A stretch of 64,000 nucleotides of DNA from Improbicoccus devescovinae (GTDB taxonomy: Bacteria > Bacillota > Clostridia > Oscillospirales > Acutalibacteraceae), in NCBI GenBank assembly GCA_036245095.1, contig BSWA01000001.1, positions 310,001 through 374,000 of the forward strand. The letters run 5' to 3'. This document shows positions 35,681 through 44,230 of the stretch, in pieces (positions within the stretch are counted from its first letter, which is position 1; each line of letters begins with the position of its first letter). The translations under genes were made by a program, and so were the position numbers. The notes under the pieces were generated by a model that saw nothing but the letters and a program-made list of their open reading frames with translations, was not told where the DNA came from and did not search any database.

Positions 35681-35708
35681 TTGACATTAGAGAATCTGTT
35701 GATATTAT
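35681..35708 (+). promoter_or_regulatory. Promoter of S19
   Basis: TTGACA 35681-35686, TATTAT 35703-35708, spacing 16. Confidence 0.8.
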
Positions 35709-35770
35709 CTAAGTATAGGATATTTTATGTTTAAATTTTAAATTTTAAATATAAATTAGAGGGTATAATT

Positions 35771-36376
35771 ATGCGTAATAAAAAAAATATATCAAAAATT
35801 CTTGCAATTATATTACTAGTTTTCAGTTTCTTCTGTCTAGGAGCCAGCCAACTAACAGCATCCGCGCCTCATGCAACAAAAGAACCGTCAGCACTTGCAG
35901 CGTATGCCCTCTCGCTCGAGGTCGACACAGAAGCAGCGGAATCTTTTGGCCTGGCGGTATCAAACCACACGTTCCGTGAGAGGCCTCGTGCGCCTCTTAT
36001 GTATTCTGGAGAACCCGACGCACACCTGGCTCATTGGTTTCAGGTGCTCTGGCGTTGTCAATCCCGGCCTACGCTAGGAATCCCGGTCGTATGGCTCAGA
36101 CCTATCCCAGCCGCGGGGATTACCTTCAGGCGACAAATCGGGATAATTCATGGGACCGTGGGACATAGGCCGGTGGATATTCTTGCATACGCAAAAAATA
36201 GTTTCGTTCTGCCGGGTAAGCCTGATACGCTTATGGCCCAAGTCTGGTGGTTTGATGAGAATGGTGGCCTACAACAAGTACACGTCGAGGATTCTTTCAC
36301 ACCGGCTATTAGATTCTTTCCTGTTATTGTCTTAAGCCGAGCTCCGGACGCAGGAGATGCAAGCCCGAGTGCCTGA
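35771..36376 (+). CDS. S19, secreted array protein, LEAD type
   Basis: 201 residues. Signal peptide MRNKKNISKILAIILLVFSF ... QLTASAP. Mature part: LSLEVDTEAAESFGLAVSN, PLMYSGEPDAHLAHWFQVLW, GIPVVWLRPIPAAG, RRQIGIIHGTVGHRP, helix ILAYAKNSFVLPG, MAQVWWFDENGG, FFPVIVLSRAPD. Closest to S20 and S8. It is nearly cysteine-free, so this subgroup cannot depend on disulfides. Confidence 0.86.
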   Translation: MRNKKNISKILAIILLVFSFFCLGASQLTASAPHATKEPSALAAYALSLEVDTEAAESFGLAVSNHTFRERPRAPLMYSGEPDAHLAHWFQVLWRCQSRPTLGIPVVWLRPIPAAGITFRRQIGIIHGTVGHRPVDILAYAKNSFVLPGKPDTLMAQVWWFDENGGLQQVHVEDSFTPAIRFFPVIVLSRAPDAGDASPSA

Positions 36377-36455
36377 CCCAAAAATTATGTGTTCTTTGGC
36401 GAGTACCGTCTTGTAATTTAGGTTCTTTCAAAAAAAATAAATTCCACGAAAAACA

Positions 36456-36482
36456 TTGACAAATGAAAAATCAAATTATAAA
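36456..36482 (+). promoter_or_regulatory. Promoter of S20 (changed -10)
   Basis: TTGACA 36456-36461; the usual GATATTAT is lost and TATAAA at 36477-36482 (spacing 15) is the best -10. Confidence 0.55.
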
Positions 36483-36535
36483 ACGTATAGGATATTTTAT
36501 TTTTAAATTTTAAATATAAATTAGAGGGTATAATT

Positions 36536-37111
36536 ATGCGTAATAAAAAAAATATGACAAAGATTCTAGCAATTATATTGCTAGTTGTCGGGTTCTTCTG
36601 CATAGGCCCTAGCCGGTTGGCAGCATCCGCGACGGATTCATCCTATGCCCCTCCAGTGGAGCCCTTGATCCTGCTCGAGGCTGATCAAGAAGGAGTTGAG
36701 TTCGTTGGCCTGTCGGTAAAAACCACCCCGGTTGGTATGTGCGAATGTTCGGTAATTATTTATTCTGGAGAGCTCGACGAACACATGGTCGGTTGGATTA
36801 AGGTGCTGTATCGTAATAAGACCGGGGATTTGGGCGCCATTCCGATTGTATACCGCAAGCCAATCCTGGCCAACGGCCGACACTTATTTCGCCAAATCGG
36901 GTGGCTTCAGGGGGCCGAGGGGCAACCCCCACGGGTGATAGTTCGATACGTAAAAAATAGTTTCGCACTGTTGGGAGATCCTCGGCCTCTTATGGTGTAC
37001 GTCTGGTGGTTCGATCAAAATTGTGTTCTTCATTCTGTCTCAGACGTTGATACTCTCATGCCTAACACTAAGTTATTGCCTGTTATTGTGGTCAGCCCCA
37101 CCCTTAATTAA
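36536..37111 (+). CDS. S20, secreted array protein, LEAD type
   Basis: 191 residues. Signal peptide MRNKKNMTKILAIILLVVGF ... RLAASA. Mature part: LILLEADQEGVEFVGLSVK, VIIYSGELDEHMVGWIKVLY, AIPIVYRKPILANG, FRQIGWLQGAEGQPP, helix IVRYVKNSFALLG, MVYVWWFDQNCV, LLPVIVVSPTLN. The signal peptide is nearly identical to that of S21, a different subfamily. So signal regions are shared by recombination or conversion across types. Confidence 0.86.
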   Translation: MRNKKNMTKILAIILLVVGFFCIGPSRLAASATDSSYAPPVEPLILLEADQEGVEFVGLSVKTTPVGMCECSVIIYSGELDEHMVGWIKVLYRNKTGDLGAIPIVYRKPILANGRHLFRQIGWLQGAEGQPPRVIVRYVKNSFALLGDPRPLMVYVWWFDQNCVLHSVSDVDTLMPNTKLLPVIVVSPTLN

Positions 37112-37212
37112 CCAGGAATCAGAGAGGTTGTTGGCCAAAATTTATGTGTTATTTCGCGAGCACCTCCAGTTACTTTTAGGTTTTTAAAAAAAGATAAATT
37201 CCACGAAAACCA

Positions 37213-37240
37213 TTGACATTAGAGAATCTGATGATATTAT
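37213..37240 (+). promoter_or_regulatory. Promoter of S21
   Basis: TTGACA 37213-37218, TATTAT 37235-37240, spacing 16. Confidence 0.8.
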
Positions 37241-37296
37241 CAAAGTATAGGATATTTTACTTTTAAATTTTAAATATAAATTAGAGGTTTGGAATT

Positions 37297-37851
37297 ATGC
37301 GTAATAAAAAAAATATGACAAAGATTCTAGCAATTATATTGCTAGTTGTCGGGTTCTTCTGGATAGGACCCATACGAATAACTGCAGCGTCCCAAACTTG
37401 TGGAACTGCGGCGCCCGCGCAAGGTGGGATGGGCCTTCGAACATCTGGCCGCATACTTGCGGGGTGGGGGTTGGCAATAAAGCGAAACGCTCCCGCAACG
37501 GTCGTGGTTGGCACCAGCCCCGATCTTGTAGGACAGCCAACTCTTACTACGGCCAAGTATGAAATTCACGCTTCCCTCGTAGTGATCTGGTGTCAACAAA
37601 ACGGCAAGGGTGGCGTCAATCATCACATCGTTGGGAATCTTCGAGGCGCGGTGTGGGCCTCCGTCAAAGATATACATGAATACTTGAATTCGGCTCTGGA
37701 GGTAACCGACCATGGCGGCGAGGAATTGCAAACCTCACTCAGCGTCCCGGACGACAGCGGTTCAGCCAGACTGTTATATCCTGTTAATAGAGCGCGTGGG
37801 AGGGACAGGAACAGGTCATGTGTTCTGATCGCTCGTGGTTCCGCCCCGTAG
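37297..37851 (+). CDS. S21, secreted array protein, TSGR type, shortened C-terminus
   Basis: 184 residues. The signal peptide matches S20 (MRNKKNMTKILAIILLVVGF). Mature part: GLRTSGRILAGWGLAIKR, ASLVVIWCQQNGKGG, HHIVGNLRGAVWA, helix DIHEYLNSALEV, a variable loop, SCVLIARGSAP. It stops about 20 residues before the end seen in S22 (LPPIWEIERACC). So a late truncation may have removed the last strand and tail. Confidence 0.84.
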   Translation: MRNKKNMTKILAIILLVVGFFWIGPIRITAASQTCGTAAPAQGGMGLRTSGRILAGWGLAIKRNAPATVVVGTSPDLVGQPTLTTAKYEIHASLVVIWCQQNGKGGVNHHIVGNLRGAVWASVKDIHEYLNSALEVTDHGGEELQTSLSVPDDSGSARLLYPVNRARGRDRNRSCVLIARGSAP

Positions 37852-37959
37852 CCACGTTCGCCTTTATGGTTCCAGACGCAGCTGCGTATTTTCACATAAG
37901 ATTTGATTGACTTAGGATAATTAATTTGTTTTGTAAAAAATTAAATTCCCCGGAATGCC

Positions 37960-37987
37960 TTGACAAATAAAAAACCAACGATATTAT
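37960..37987 (+). promoter_or_regulatory. Promoter of S22
   Basis: TTGACA 37960-37965, TATTAT 37982-37987, spacing 16. The leader is shortened to about 40 bases. Confidence 0.78.
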
Positions 37988-38027
37988 ACAAAGCATAGTA
38001 TATTTTATTTAATTAGAGGGAAGAGTT

Positions 38028-38642
38028 ATGAGCAATAAAATAATATATCAAAAGATACTACTAATTATATTAATACTTGGCGTTTTCTTGTGCCAAGGAG
38101 CCAGACGGCTCTCAGGATCGCCCGTAGCATGCCCGCCTTCGTCGGCCGAGCCCCCGCCTATGCTTTTCCGGGTAACAAACCGCGCCCTGATTGAATGTGG
38201 CTTGGAACATACGCCAGAACCAGATCCCCAAGATCGCCAAACACCAGGCCGCCCAATAAACCCCCGCGTGTATGGCCCGTTTGTTGCTATAGAAAGAAAA
38301 GATGGACTCAGGGTGATATATACTCAAAAACATGACGACGGGAGCGAGTCTCATCATGTAATCGGCACAATCTGGGGCGATCTGACTAGTAGTGTACCAC
38401 AGGTCCATGAATTTATCAGGGGGTGTCTCGATGTATCCTCGCCAGTAGACGCCCCCATGGTGACTTTGTTATGTGTTTTGGGTGGGCCCTCGTCAGCAAC
38501 CCTGTTCTATGACGAAACTACAGAACAAACTTGGGACCCAAAAACGACATGTGTTCTTATCTCGGCCCTTCCAGAGGGACCTGGCCTTCCGCCTATATGG
38601 GAAATCGAACGGGCGTGTTGTTTGCCTCCTGATGTTGTTTGA
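38028..38642 (+). CDS. S22, secreted array protein, TSGR type
   Basis: 204 residues. Signal peptide MSNKIIYQKILLIILILGVF ... RLSGSP. Mature part: MLFRVTNRALIECGLEH, PFVAIERKDGLR, SHHVIGTIWGDLTS, helix VHEFIRGCLDVS, VTLLCVLGG, TTCVLISALPEGP, LPPIWEIERACC. The FR(T/V)(S/T)(G/N)R opening aligns with S7, S16 and S21. Ribosome site AGAGGG. Confidence 0.86.
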   Translation: MSNKIIYQKILLIILILGVFLCQGARRLSGSPVACPPSSAEPPPMLFRVTNRALIECGLEHTPEPDPQDRQTPGRPINPRVYGPFVAIERKDGLRVIYTQKHDDGSESHHVIGTIWGDLTSSVPQVHEFIRGCLDVSSPVDAPMVTLLCVLGGPSSATLFYDETTEQTWDPKTTCVLISALPEGPGLPPIWEIERACCLPPDVV

Positions 38643-38689
38643 CTTTGTTTAATTAATTTATTAAAAAAAAATAAATTTCGCGAAAAGCA

Positions 38690-38717
38690 TTGACACCAGA
38701 ATAATTGGCGATATTAT
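38690..38717 (+). promoter_or_regulatory. Promoter of S23
   Basis: TTGACA 38690-38695, TATTAT 38712-38717, spacing 16. Confidence 0.78.
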
Positions 38718-38772
38718 AGTAAGTAATGAGATATTTTAATTTTTATATAATTTAATTATGAGGTCGGTATTT

Positions 38773-39354
38773 GTGCGTAATAAAAAAATATATCAAAAAA
38801 TTCTTGCAATTATTTTATTTTTTGGAATTAGCGTGACACAAGCTGCTCTGCAAGTTTTAGCCTCTGTTCCAGTTCTGTCCGAGAAAGGGGTAAAGATATA
38901 TACTTCGCAAGAAAATCTTGATCAGTGTTCGCTTCTGCCCTCCCGTTATTACAGAGGCGCTGAATTCATGCAGCTTCCTGATGGATTCCCGAAGGTCACT
39001 CGTCGAGGTTCTGCCAAATCAAAGACCCAACCGCTGGGGATCCCACTTTTATTTATCTTGAACAATGTCGACGTCGCTACTGGAAAAGGCTATATTGGGC
39101 AAGTCACTTACCCGTCTGGTGTTAGTGTTTTTGATGTTTTGGACGCCGTCTTGATGAGTTTTGAGTCGGGCCCGTACGCCGCATTCGCGATAAAAGGGTC
39201 GGTGATCTCACAGGGCCCAAACGGCAAATGGGCTGCATGCCAAGACCCAGCAAAGCCCATGCCCCCGCTCGCGGATAAACCATTGTTAGTTCTCTACAAG
39301 GGGAAGCAGGGTCTTGCTATCCCAGAACCGAGTTCCCTCGAGCGTTTTTGGTAG
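38773..39354 (+). CDS. S23, secreted array protein, singleton, GTG start
   Basis: 193 residues from GTG 38773, which aligns with the ATG of other members and has ATGAGGT about 8 bases upstream. An ATG at 38758 is part of that ribosome site. Signal peptide VRNKKIYQKILAIILFFGIS. Mature part: VKIYTSQENLDQCSLLP, GIPLLFILNNVD, KGYIGQVTYPSG, helix VFDVLDAVLMSF, AAFAIKGSV, DKPLLVLYKGKQG, IPEP. No WW ending. Confidence 0.83.
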   Translation: MRNKKIYQKILAIILFFGISVTQAALQVLASVPVLSEKGVKIYTSQENLDQCSLLPSRYYRGAEFMQLPDGFPKVTRRGSAKSKTQPLGIPLLFILNNVDVATGKGYIGQVTYPSGVSVFDVLDAVLMSFESGPYAAFAIKGSVISQGPNGKWAACQDPAKPMPPLADKPLLVLYKGKQGLAIPEPSSLERFW

Positions 39355-39420
39355 ATAATGTGATTGGGTTTTGTTTCGGTTGGTTAATTATTAAAAATAA
39401 ATTAAATCCCATGAAATTAC

Positions 39421-39448
39421 TTGACATCAGTATAATTTTCGATATTAT
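39421..39448 (+). promoter_or_regulatory. Promoter of S24
   Basis: TTGACA 39421-39426, TATTAT 39443-39448, spacing 16. Confidence 0.78.
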
Positions 39449-39486
39449 ACAAAGCGATTAGATATTTTTTAAATTTTAATATAATT

Positions 39487-40155
39487 ATGAGGTTGGTATT
39501 TACGCGTAATCGTAATACAAAAATATATCAAAAAATATTAGCCCTCGTGTTGTTTATTGGTATTTTCGTCTGCAAAGCTTCTCGGAGAATCAGCGCATCC
39601 GAGAAGCCCCCGCCAAGTATATGGATCGGTGTCGATAACCATTCCAGCCCCCACGGAAAGCTAATAACAACATGGTTCGGCCTCGCCGTGGCCGAGAATG
39701 ACGATGTAGGCCTCGTTTACCAGCCATTTCATGGGGCGCTCCGTGAGAATCTATCAGAGTATCTTCATGTCCATTTCCCGACCAGGGGAGGGCCATACGA
39801 CATCCCTATTATCGCGTATGGTCGGAATCGATACGGCGACCATGGTTGGCTCCAGGTAGGTTGCGCATATGCGGGACCAAATTCAACCGTAGACAGCGTA
39901 ATTAAAGCTGTAGCAAACACGTTCGTGACATTTCCAAAGCGCGAGGCGCTTATTCCGAGGTTCGTTTATAGCCCCGGGGAAGTCGACATAACAAACTGGC
40001 GTGATGTGATATACTGTCGGGCCAAGTGCATCGCTGTGTGGCCAGAAGTAAAGTGCAACTTGATGCCCCACTCAGGCATGCCAAAAAAGGAATACCGCCC
40101 GGCTGTTGTTCTGTATGGTCCTGGCCAGATGGACAAGTGCCCGCCGGATGGCTAA
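39487..40155 (+). CDS. S24, secreted array protein, singleton, displaced start
   Basis: 222 residues if ATG 39487 is used. Where S23 has its GTG start, S24 has ACG (39502), so the normal start codon is lost and translation must use the ATG in the old ribosome site, or has ceased. The N-terminus then reads MRLVFTRNRNTKIYQKILAL. Mature part: IGVDNHSSPHGKLITTW, YDIPIIAYGRN, GWLQVGCAYAGP, helix DSVIKAVANTF, YRPAVVLYGPGQ, CPPDG. Five cysteines. Confidence 0.75.
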   Translation: MRLVFTRNRNTKIYQKILALVLFIGIFVCKASRRISASEKPPPSIWIGVDNHSSPHGKLITTWFGLAVAENDDVGLVYQPFHGALRENLSEYLHVHFPTRGGPYDIPIIAYGRNRYGDHGWLQVGCAYAGPNSTVDSVIKAVANTFVTFPKREALIPRFVYSPGEVDITNWRDVIYCRAKCIAVWPEVKCNLMPHSGMPKKEYRPAVVLYGPGQMDKCPPDG

Positions 40156-40238
40156 CGCTATCACATGTTTCTGGTACGCCAAAGCGCTATGTAAAATAGT
40201 GGATTATTAAATATTAAAATTAAACTTCACGAAAACCA

Positions 40239-40266
40239 TTGACATTAGAATAATTGCTGATATTAT
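40239..40266 (+). promoter_or_regulatory. Promoter of S25
   Basis: TTGACA 40239-40244, TATTAT 40261-40266, spacing 16. The leader is about 130 bases, longer than the rest, and includes a fossil start (40309-40330) like those of S23 and S24. Confidence 0.75.
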
Positions 40267-40395
40267 ATAGGTAATTAGATATTTAAATTTTAATATAATT
40301 TAATATAATTATGAGGTTGGTATTTATTTGGTAAAATATAAATACTGGGGTATTTAATGCATATAATATTAATATATAATTTGGGAGTGCTGATT

Positions 40396-43128
40396 ATGCG
40401 TAATAAAATATTGAAAAAAAATTTAGCAAACATGGTAGTGCTTGGCATGCTTTTGGGCGCTGGGCCTCCGTTAATTGGCGCAGAGTCGCCGGCTCGTAGA
40501 ATGCAGGCTAAAAATAATCGCGTAGCACAAAAGGTTAGTGCGAAATTCGTGGATTTGCATGAAGATTCCCCAGATGGCGCCGACAACTATGAAGATTACA
40601 ATAAACCGGCTCCAAACATTAATATCCAGGCGCCTGCGGGGTATAAATTGGTCCCGGCGGATTACAAACCCTCGCCCCCACCGCCCGCGAAAACCAATAA
40701 TATTTTGAAAAAAACTGTGATTGGAACCATCGTAGGCGCTGCCGGAATTGGCTCCCTCGCCATTGGGGGGATGCTTCTCGCGGATTTTTTGCGTGGGAAG
40801 AAAGAGGCTGCTATGGCGAAACGGCCACATAACGATAAAAGGCAACAGGATTCCGAGACATCTAGAGACAGCTCTAATGATCACATCTCAGGCTCTCGCT
40901 CCGGGGCTGCGACCCCCATCCCCGAGGACCCCGCGGACAACAGCTCGACTTCGGGCTCATCACGCAGTCGGTTGGCTGCTGACCCGGGCTTTTCGGGGGG
41001 ATATACGGGCCGAACATCTGAAACCGAATCGGTGACGGATCTGAAAGGGCCGGCGGCGCCGCTGGCGATAACATACGAACAAAGATCGACGCGGACAGAA
41101 ACCGAATCTGATGTTGTTAAATCGGTCAAGAAAAAACTTAGCAACTCAGTGGTCAGGGATGTAATTTCGCGCGCGGCAGTAGATGAGTGCGACCGAATCG
41201 TGGGGACTGTCGCGACAATTTATGAAACACACACGGCTTCAGCTCCCGATCGGGCAGCGTACAATCTGGATGCAGCCGAAACCTATTTTACTAAATGTAA
41301 CCACATTTGGCCGGGACTAGGAAGGGACATTGAGGTAGACTCGTCTCAGACAGGCCCATACGTTACCCCTGACGATTTATTTTCGGGTAGAACTCCTAGC
41401 TGTAGCATCGCCGCGCAGGTAGAGGTCGTGGGTGAAGAATTAAACGTAATTGCCGACCTGTGGGAGCCCGGGCATGAGGGGTCTATCTCCGGCCTGCCAG
41501 AAGATAGATATAAGAATGTTTGCGCCGCGGTTCGATCTGGCTCGCCAGCCGCGGCCTCCCGAAGCCTTCAGGAGATTTTGGCCTACGCGGCCATGCTTCA
41601 GTACGCGATCAAAGAACTTAAAACCGCAGGCAAGGAACCATCGGCCGACTCCGTAAGAGCGTATCCATTCCACCTTTATACTTTTGTTGGCGACACCGTT
41701 TTTGCCCTCGCAAGAGCGGTACAGGAAGGCAAGTTTAAACTCCAGGAGGTCACGACGGGCGCTTCGCCATTAGATCCGTTCCGGAAACTCGCGAAGAAAA
41801 CGGAAGCCGTCATTACCCCGTCCCCAAACCACCCAGCACCCGCGGAAGCATCCGACCCCAAGCCGGAAAAAGAAGCGCCCGCGGGCCCCAAACCGGAGGG
41901 CTTCGAACAAGCTTTAGTGGATCCTGTACCCGGCCTATGTTATTTTGGCTGCAAGCGCACTTTGCTTGATCAATTCGCTTATACACTGAGAGGCGTGCAC
42001 GAGCATACTGCGTTCCAATCTTATCCGTGCTCCACCGTGGAGGTCCGTGGCCGCCAAGAAATCGAAAATAACCGCTGCGAAATCCCTGTGTTGTTCTTGG
42101 TTCCGAACACCAAAAAGACAATTGGCCTAGGCACATTAAACTTTAACCCTTTTATAATTCAACCGTCTACTGTTAGGTTCGATTTAAAGCGGCACTTTGT
42201 CGCTAAAGATCCATACTCCCAGCACACATTAGAGGTTGATCTCTGGTGCTTTGAACCAGAATCAGGCGCATGTGACAGGTGGGTGTCGGGAGCGTTTATG
42301 ACATCAGACGACAATAAGAAACTTACGCGGTATTATTTTGCGGTCGTTGGATCCGCCGGGCTGATATCATTATATGGTGGCTCCGATTACACCCCACCGA
42401 CGCTCGAGACAATAAAGGCATATTACGCGGGGCGCGATATGAGCCCTGTGACGCCCCCTGGCGAGGCAACGACGCCCGCGCAGCCAGCAAACCAGGCCGC
42501 AATCCAGCAACAAGAAAAAGGCCTCCTCGAAGCGAGCAGAGATGCCGGCCGGAAAGAGACACCGCAAGAATTAGAAAAAGAAATGAAAGAGCTCCCGAGA
42601 CCAACCGTCCCGCAGACCCCGTCCGACCCCAAAGCCCTCGACGCGGTTGTTATCACGCTAGACCCCGAGTTCTGCATAAAAAATGGTTTTCCGATTAAAG
42701 AGCCCCCGCCGCCCTCTCTTGTCACTATGAAGTCAGAATTAGAATTCGGCTCCGATGTGCTTTTGCCTAAAACTACGCAGGGCCTCGCCCGGGCTCCAAT
42801 CATATTCGCTGGATCTTGGCAGACGGGCCCCGTAGGGATACCCTTGGGGGTAGTAACCATCCCGACACATGCGAAAGCCGCTGCCGTCCAGGCCGAGCTC
42901 GAGAAGGTATATAATACGGCGGGAGCTGAGGGAAGGAGCTCGGGGCACTTTCACATATGGCACGCAGACAAGAGCGGGAAGGTGCAACCCTATGCGATGG
43001 AAACAGAAGAGATTGAGACCACTGAAGAAAAAAGACCGGTTATTTTTGTAACTACTGAGGGGGTGGACCCCAAGCTACCACCGGAAAAGAGAGTGGCCGA
43101 TATGATCGCCTTAGCAAACGGGACATAA
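40396..43128 (+). CDS. S25, giant two-domain membrane-anchored array protein
   Basis: 910 residues from ATG 40396, after GGGAG at 8 bases. N-terminal signal MRNKILKKNLANMVVLGMLL; residues about 70-100 Pro-rich; a Gly-rich hydrophobic helix TVIGTIVGAAGIGSLAIGGM at about 107-131; a Ser/Arg-rich linker to about 215; a mostly helical part to about 460; a Pro/Lys linker; then two separate copies of the array scaffold at about 505-660 (EIPVLFLVPNT, TIGLGTLNF, VDLWCFEPESG) and about 748-890 (APIIFAGSW, IPLGVVTIP, HFHIWHADKSG, RPVIFVTTEG, LPPE). GC-rich throughout. It could be the scaffold or receptor partner of the short members. Confidence 0.85.
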   Translation: MRNKILKKNLANMVVLGMLLGAGPPLIGAESPARRMQAKNNRVAQKVSAKFVDLHEDSPDGADNYEDYNKPAPNINIQAPAGYKLVPADYKPSPPPPAKTNNILKKTVIGTIVGAAGIGSLAIGGMLLADFLRGKKEAAMAKRPHNDKRQQDSETSRDSSNDHISGSRSGAATPIPEDPADNSSTSGSSRSRLAADPGFSGGYTGRTSETESVTDLKGPAAPLAITYEQRSTRTETESDVVKSVKKKLSNSVVRDVISRAAVDECDRIVGTVATIYETHTASAPDRAAYNLDAAETYFTKCNHIWPGLGRDIEVDSSQTGPYVTPDDLFSGRTPSCSIAAQVEVVGEELNVIADLWEPGHEGSISGLPEDRYKNVCAAVRSGSPAAASRSLQEILAYAAMLQYAIKELKTAGKEPSADSVRAYPFHLYTFVGDTVFALARAVQEGKFKLQEVTTGASPLDPFRKLAKKTEAVITPSPNHPAPAEASDPKPEKEAPAGPKPEGFEQALVDPVPGLCYFGCKRTLLDQFAYTLRGVHEHTAFQSYPCSTVEVRGRQEIENNRCEIPVLFLVPNTKKTIGLGTLNFNPFIIQPSTVRFDLKRHFVAKDPYSQHTLEVDLWCFEPESGACDRWVSGAFMTSDDNKKLTRYYFAVVGSAGLISLYGGSDYTPPTLETIKAYYAGRDMSPVTPPGEATTPAQPANQAAIQQQEKGLLEASRDAGRKETPQELEKEMKELPRPTVPQTPSDPKALDAVVITLDPEFCIKNGFPIKEPPPPSLVTMKSELEFGSDVLLPKTTQGLARAPIIFAGSWQTGPVGIPLGVVTIPTHAKAAAVQAELEKVYNTAGAEGRSSGHFHIWHADKSGKVQPYAMETEEIETTEEKRPVIFVTTEGVDPKLPPEKRVADMIALANGT

Positions 43129-43185
43129 GCCCGGTTGGTGGTGGTTTGGGATATATTAAGAATGGTTTAAATTACGCGCCACCCA

Positions 43186-43213
43186 ATGACAACCGATAAT
43201 CTGGGGATATAAT
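43186..43213 (+). promoter_or_regulatory. Orphan promoter with no gene
   Basis: ATGACA 43186-43191 and TATAAT 43208-43213, spacing 16, matching the S26 promoter sequence closely, but followed by no array gene. Confidence 0.55.
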
Positions 43214-43362
43214 ATAAAATATGTAGTTACGCATAATGGAGTGGCTCTTGGGGCCACTTCGCCGGATAATTTTAAAATGATGTCAGGCTGGGCTGGGGGA
43301 ATACGTCCTCTTGTTTCAGGTTTGTGGTGTGTTAAAAATATGTTAAATTAACTCGCAAGCCA

Positions 43363-43390
43363 TTGACAACAGATAATCTGGGGATATAAT
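43363..43390 (+). promoter_or_regulatory. Promoter of S26 (second subtype)
   Basis: TTGACA 43363-43368, perfect TATAAT 43385-43390, spacing 16. S26, S27 and S28 use TATAAT, the first two within GGGGATATAAT; other members use GATATTAT. Confidence 0.82.
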
Positions 43391-43439
43391 AAAAACATAG
43401 GGATATATTTAAAATAAAAATCAAGGAGGTGTAGGAGTT

Positions 43440-44129
43440 GTGGGTATTAAAAAAATAGGCCAAAAAATTTTAGGAATTCTATTTTTATCTACCATGATCT
43501 TATCCCCGGCCGTCAGCCGCAGAGCCTCGGCGGCGCTCTCAATCGGAGATAAGACAGTCATCTGCTGTTCTTCTGTATATCTTTCCAGTTTCGGTCTGAA
43601 AACCAGAGAGGGTGATTTCTCCGCAATTTTAGAGGATACGTCGAAACGAGAAAAACGTGGCGATGCCCGGGTTGCTCCTAGTTTTCGCACTGCGGTGAAT
43701 CAATTTGACCTAAATGTGGACGAACTCTGGCGCACCCGTTATCCAACTGGGTCGGAACATGAAGGCGACTGGGTTCCTATAATATTAATTCGGTACATAA
43801 ATGGCATAATAAGTTATTTCTGCGTGGGCAAGAGGGCGTCACAGCCGGAACGACCAATCAAGGATATGATCGCCTCGGTACTTGATTGTATAACCCCACA
43901 AAACCCGAAGGAGTTTCCGATTACGGGCTTTATGTTAGTAACAGATAAAAGGAATGAATCGAGTTTTATCAATTGGGATCTTTCATCATGTCTCAATCCA
44001 GAGCAAAAAGCGGCGGTGGCGCTCACCCAAGTAAAACGGCGGTGGGCAAAGCCACACAGGGAATACATAGAGAGTATATGGCAAAACGGTTCAACACCAA
44101 ACTCATTTAAATTGGGATGTATTAAATAA
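43440..44129 (+). CDS. S26, secreted array protein, GILLL type
   Basis: 229 residues from GTG 43440 after AGGAGGTG. The signal peptide differs from the main type: MGIKKIGQKILGILFLSTMI ... RRASAA. Mature part: KTVICCSSVYLSSFGLKT, DELWRTRYPTG, DWVPIILIRYING, SYFCVGKRASQPE, helix IKDMIASVLDC, GFMLVTDKRNE, then a longer tail without the PCVLV strand. First member of the last subgroup, S26-S29. Confidence 0.84.
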   Translation: MGIKKIGQKILGILFLSTMILSPAVSRRASAALSIGDKTVICCSSVYLSSFGLKTREGDFSAILEDTSKREKRGDARVAPSFRTAVNQFDLNVDELWRTRYPTGSEHEGDWVPIILIRYINGIISYFCVGKRASQPERPIKDMIASVLDCITPQNPKEFPITGFMLVTDKRNESSFINWDLSSCLNPEQKAAVALTQVKRRWAKPHREYIESIWQNGSTPNSFKLGCIK

Positions 44130-44151
44130 AATTTCAAATCATCGTAACAAA

Positions 44152-44179
44152 TTGACATAACCAAGACCGGGGATATAAT
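44152..44179 (+). promoter_or_regulatory. Promoter of S27
   Basis: TTGACA 44152-44157, TATAAT 44174-44179, spacing 16. Confidence 0.8.
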
Positions 44180-44230
44180 AAAAATATAGGAATATATTAT
44201 TTTAAAATATAAATTAGGAGATTAGGAGTT

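Larger units (their letters stand above)
43129..43439 (+). other. Intergenic region with two promoter copies
   Basis: The region contains two related promoter blocks, about 180 bases apart, both with GATAATCTGGGGATATAAT, and a GC-rich hairpin TGGCTCTTGGGGCCA near 43242-43256. No reading frame of the family lies between them. A member may have been lost here. Confidence 0.55.

Noticed and set aside
40471..42860. Several minus-strand frames over S25 and other array genes
   Set aside because: GC-rich coding DNA gives long antisense frames by chance; none has a ribosome site or family resemblance.
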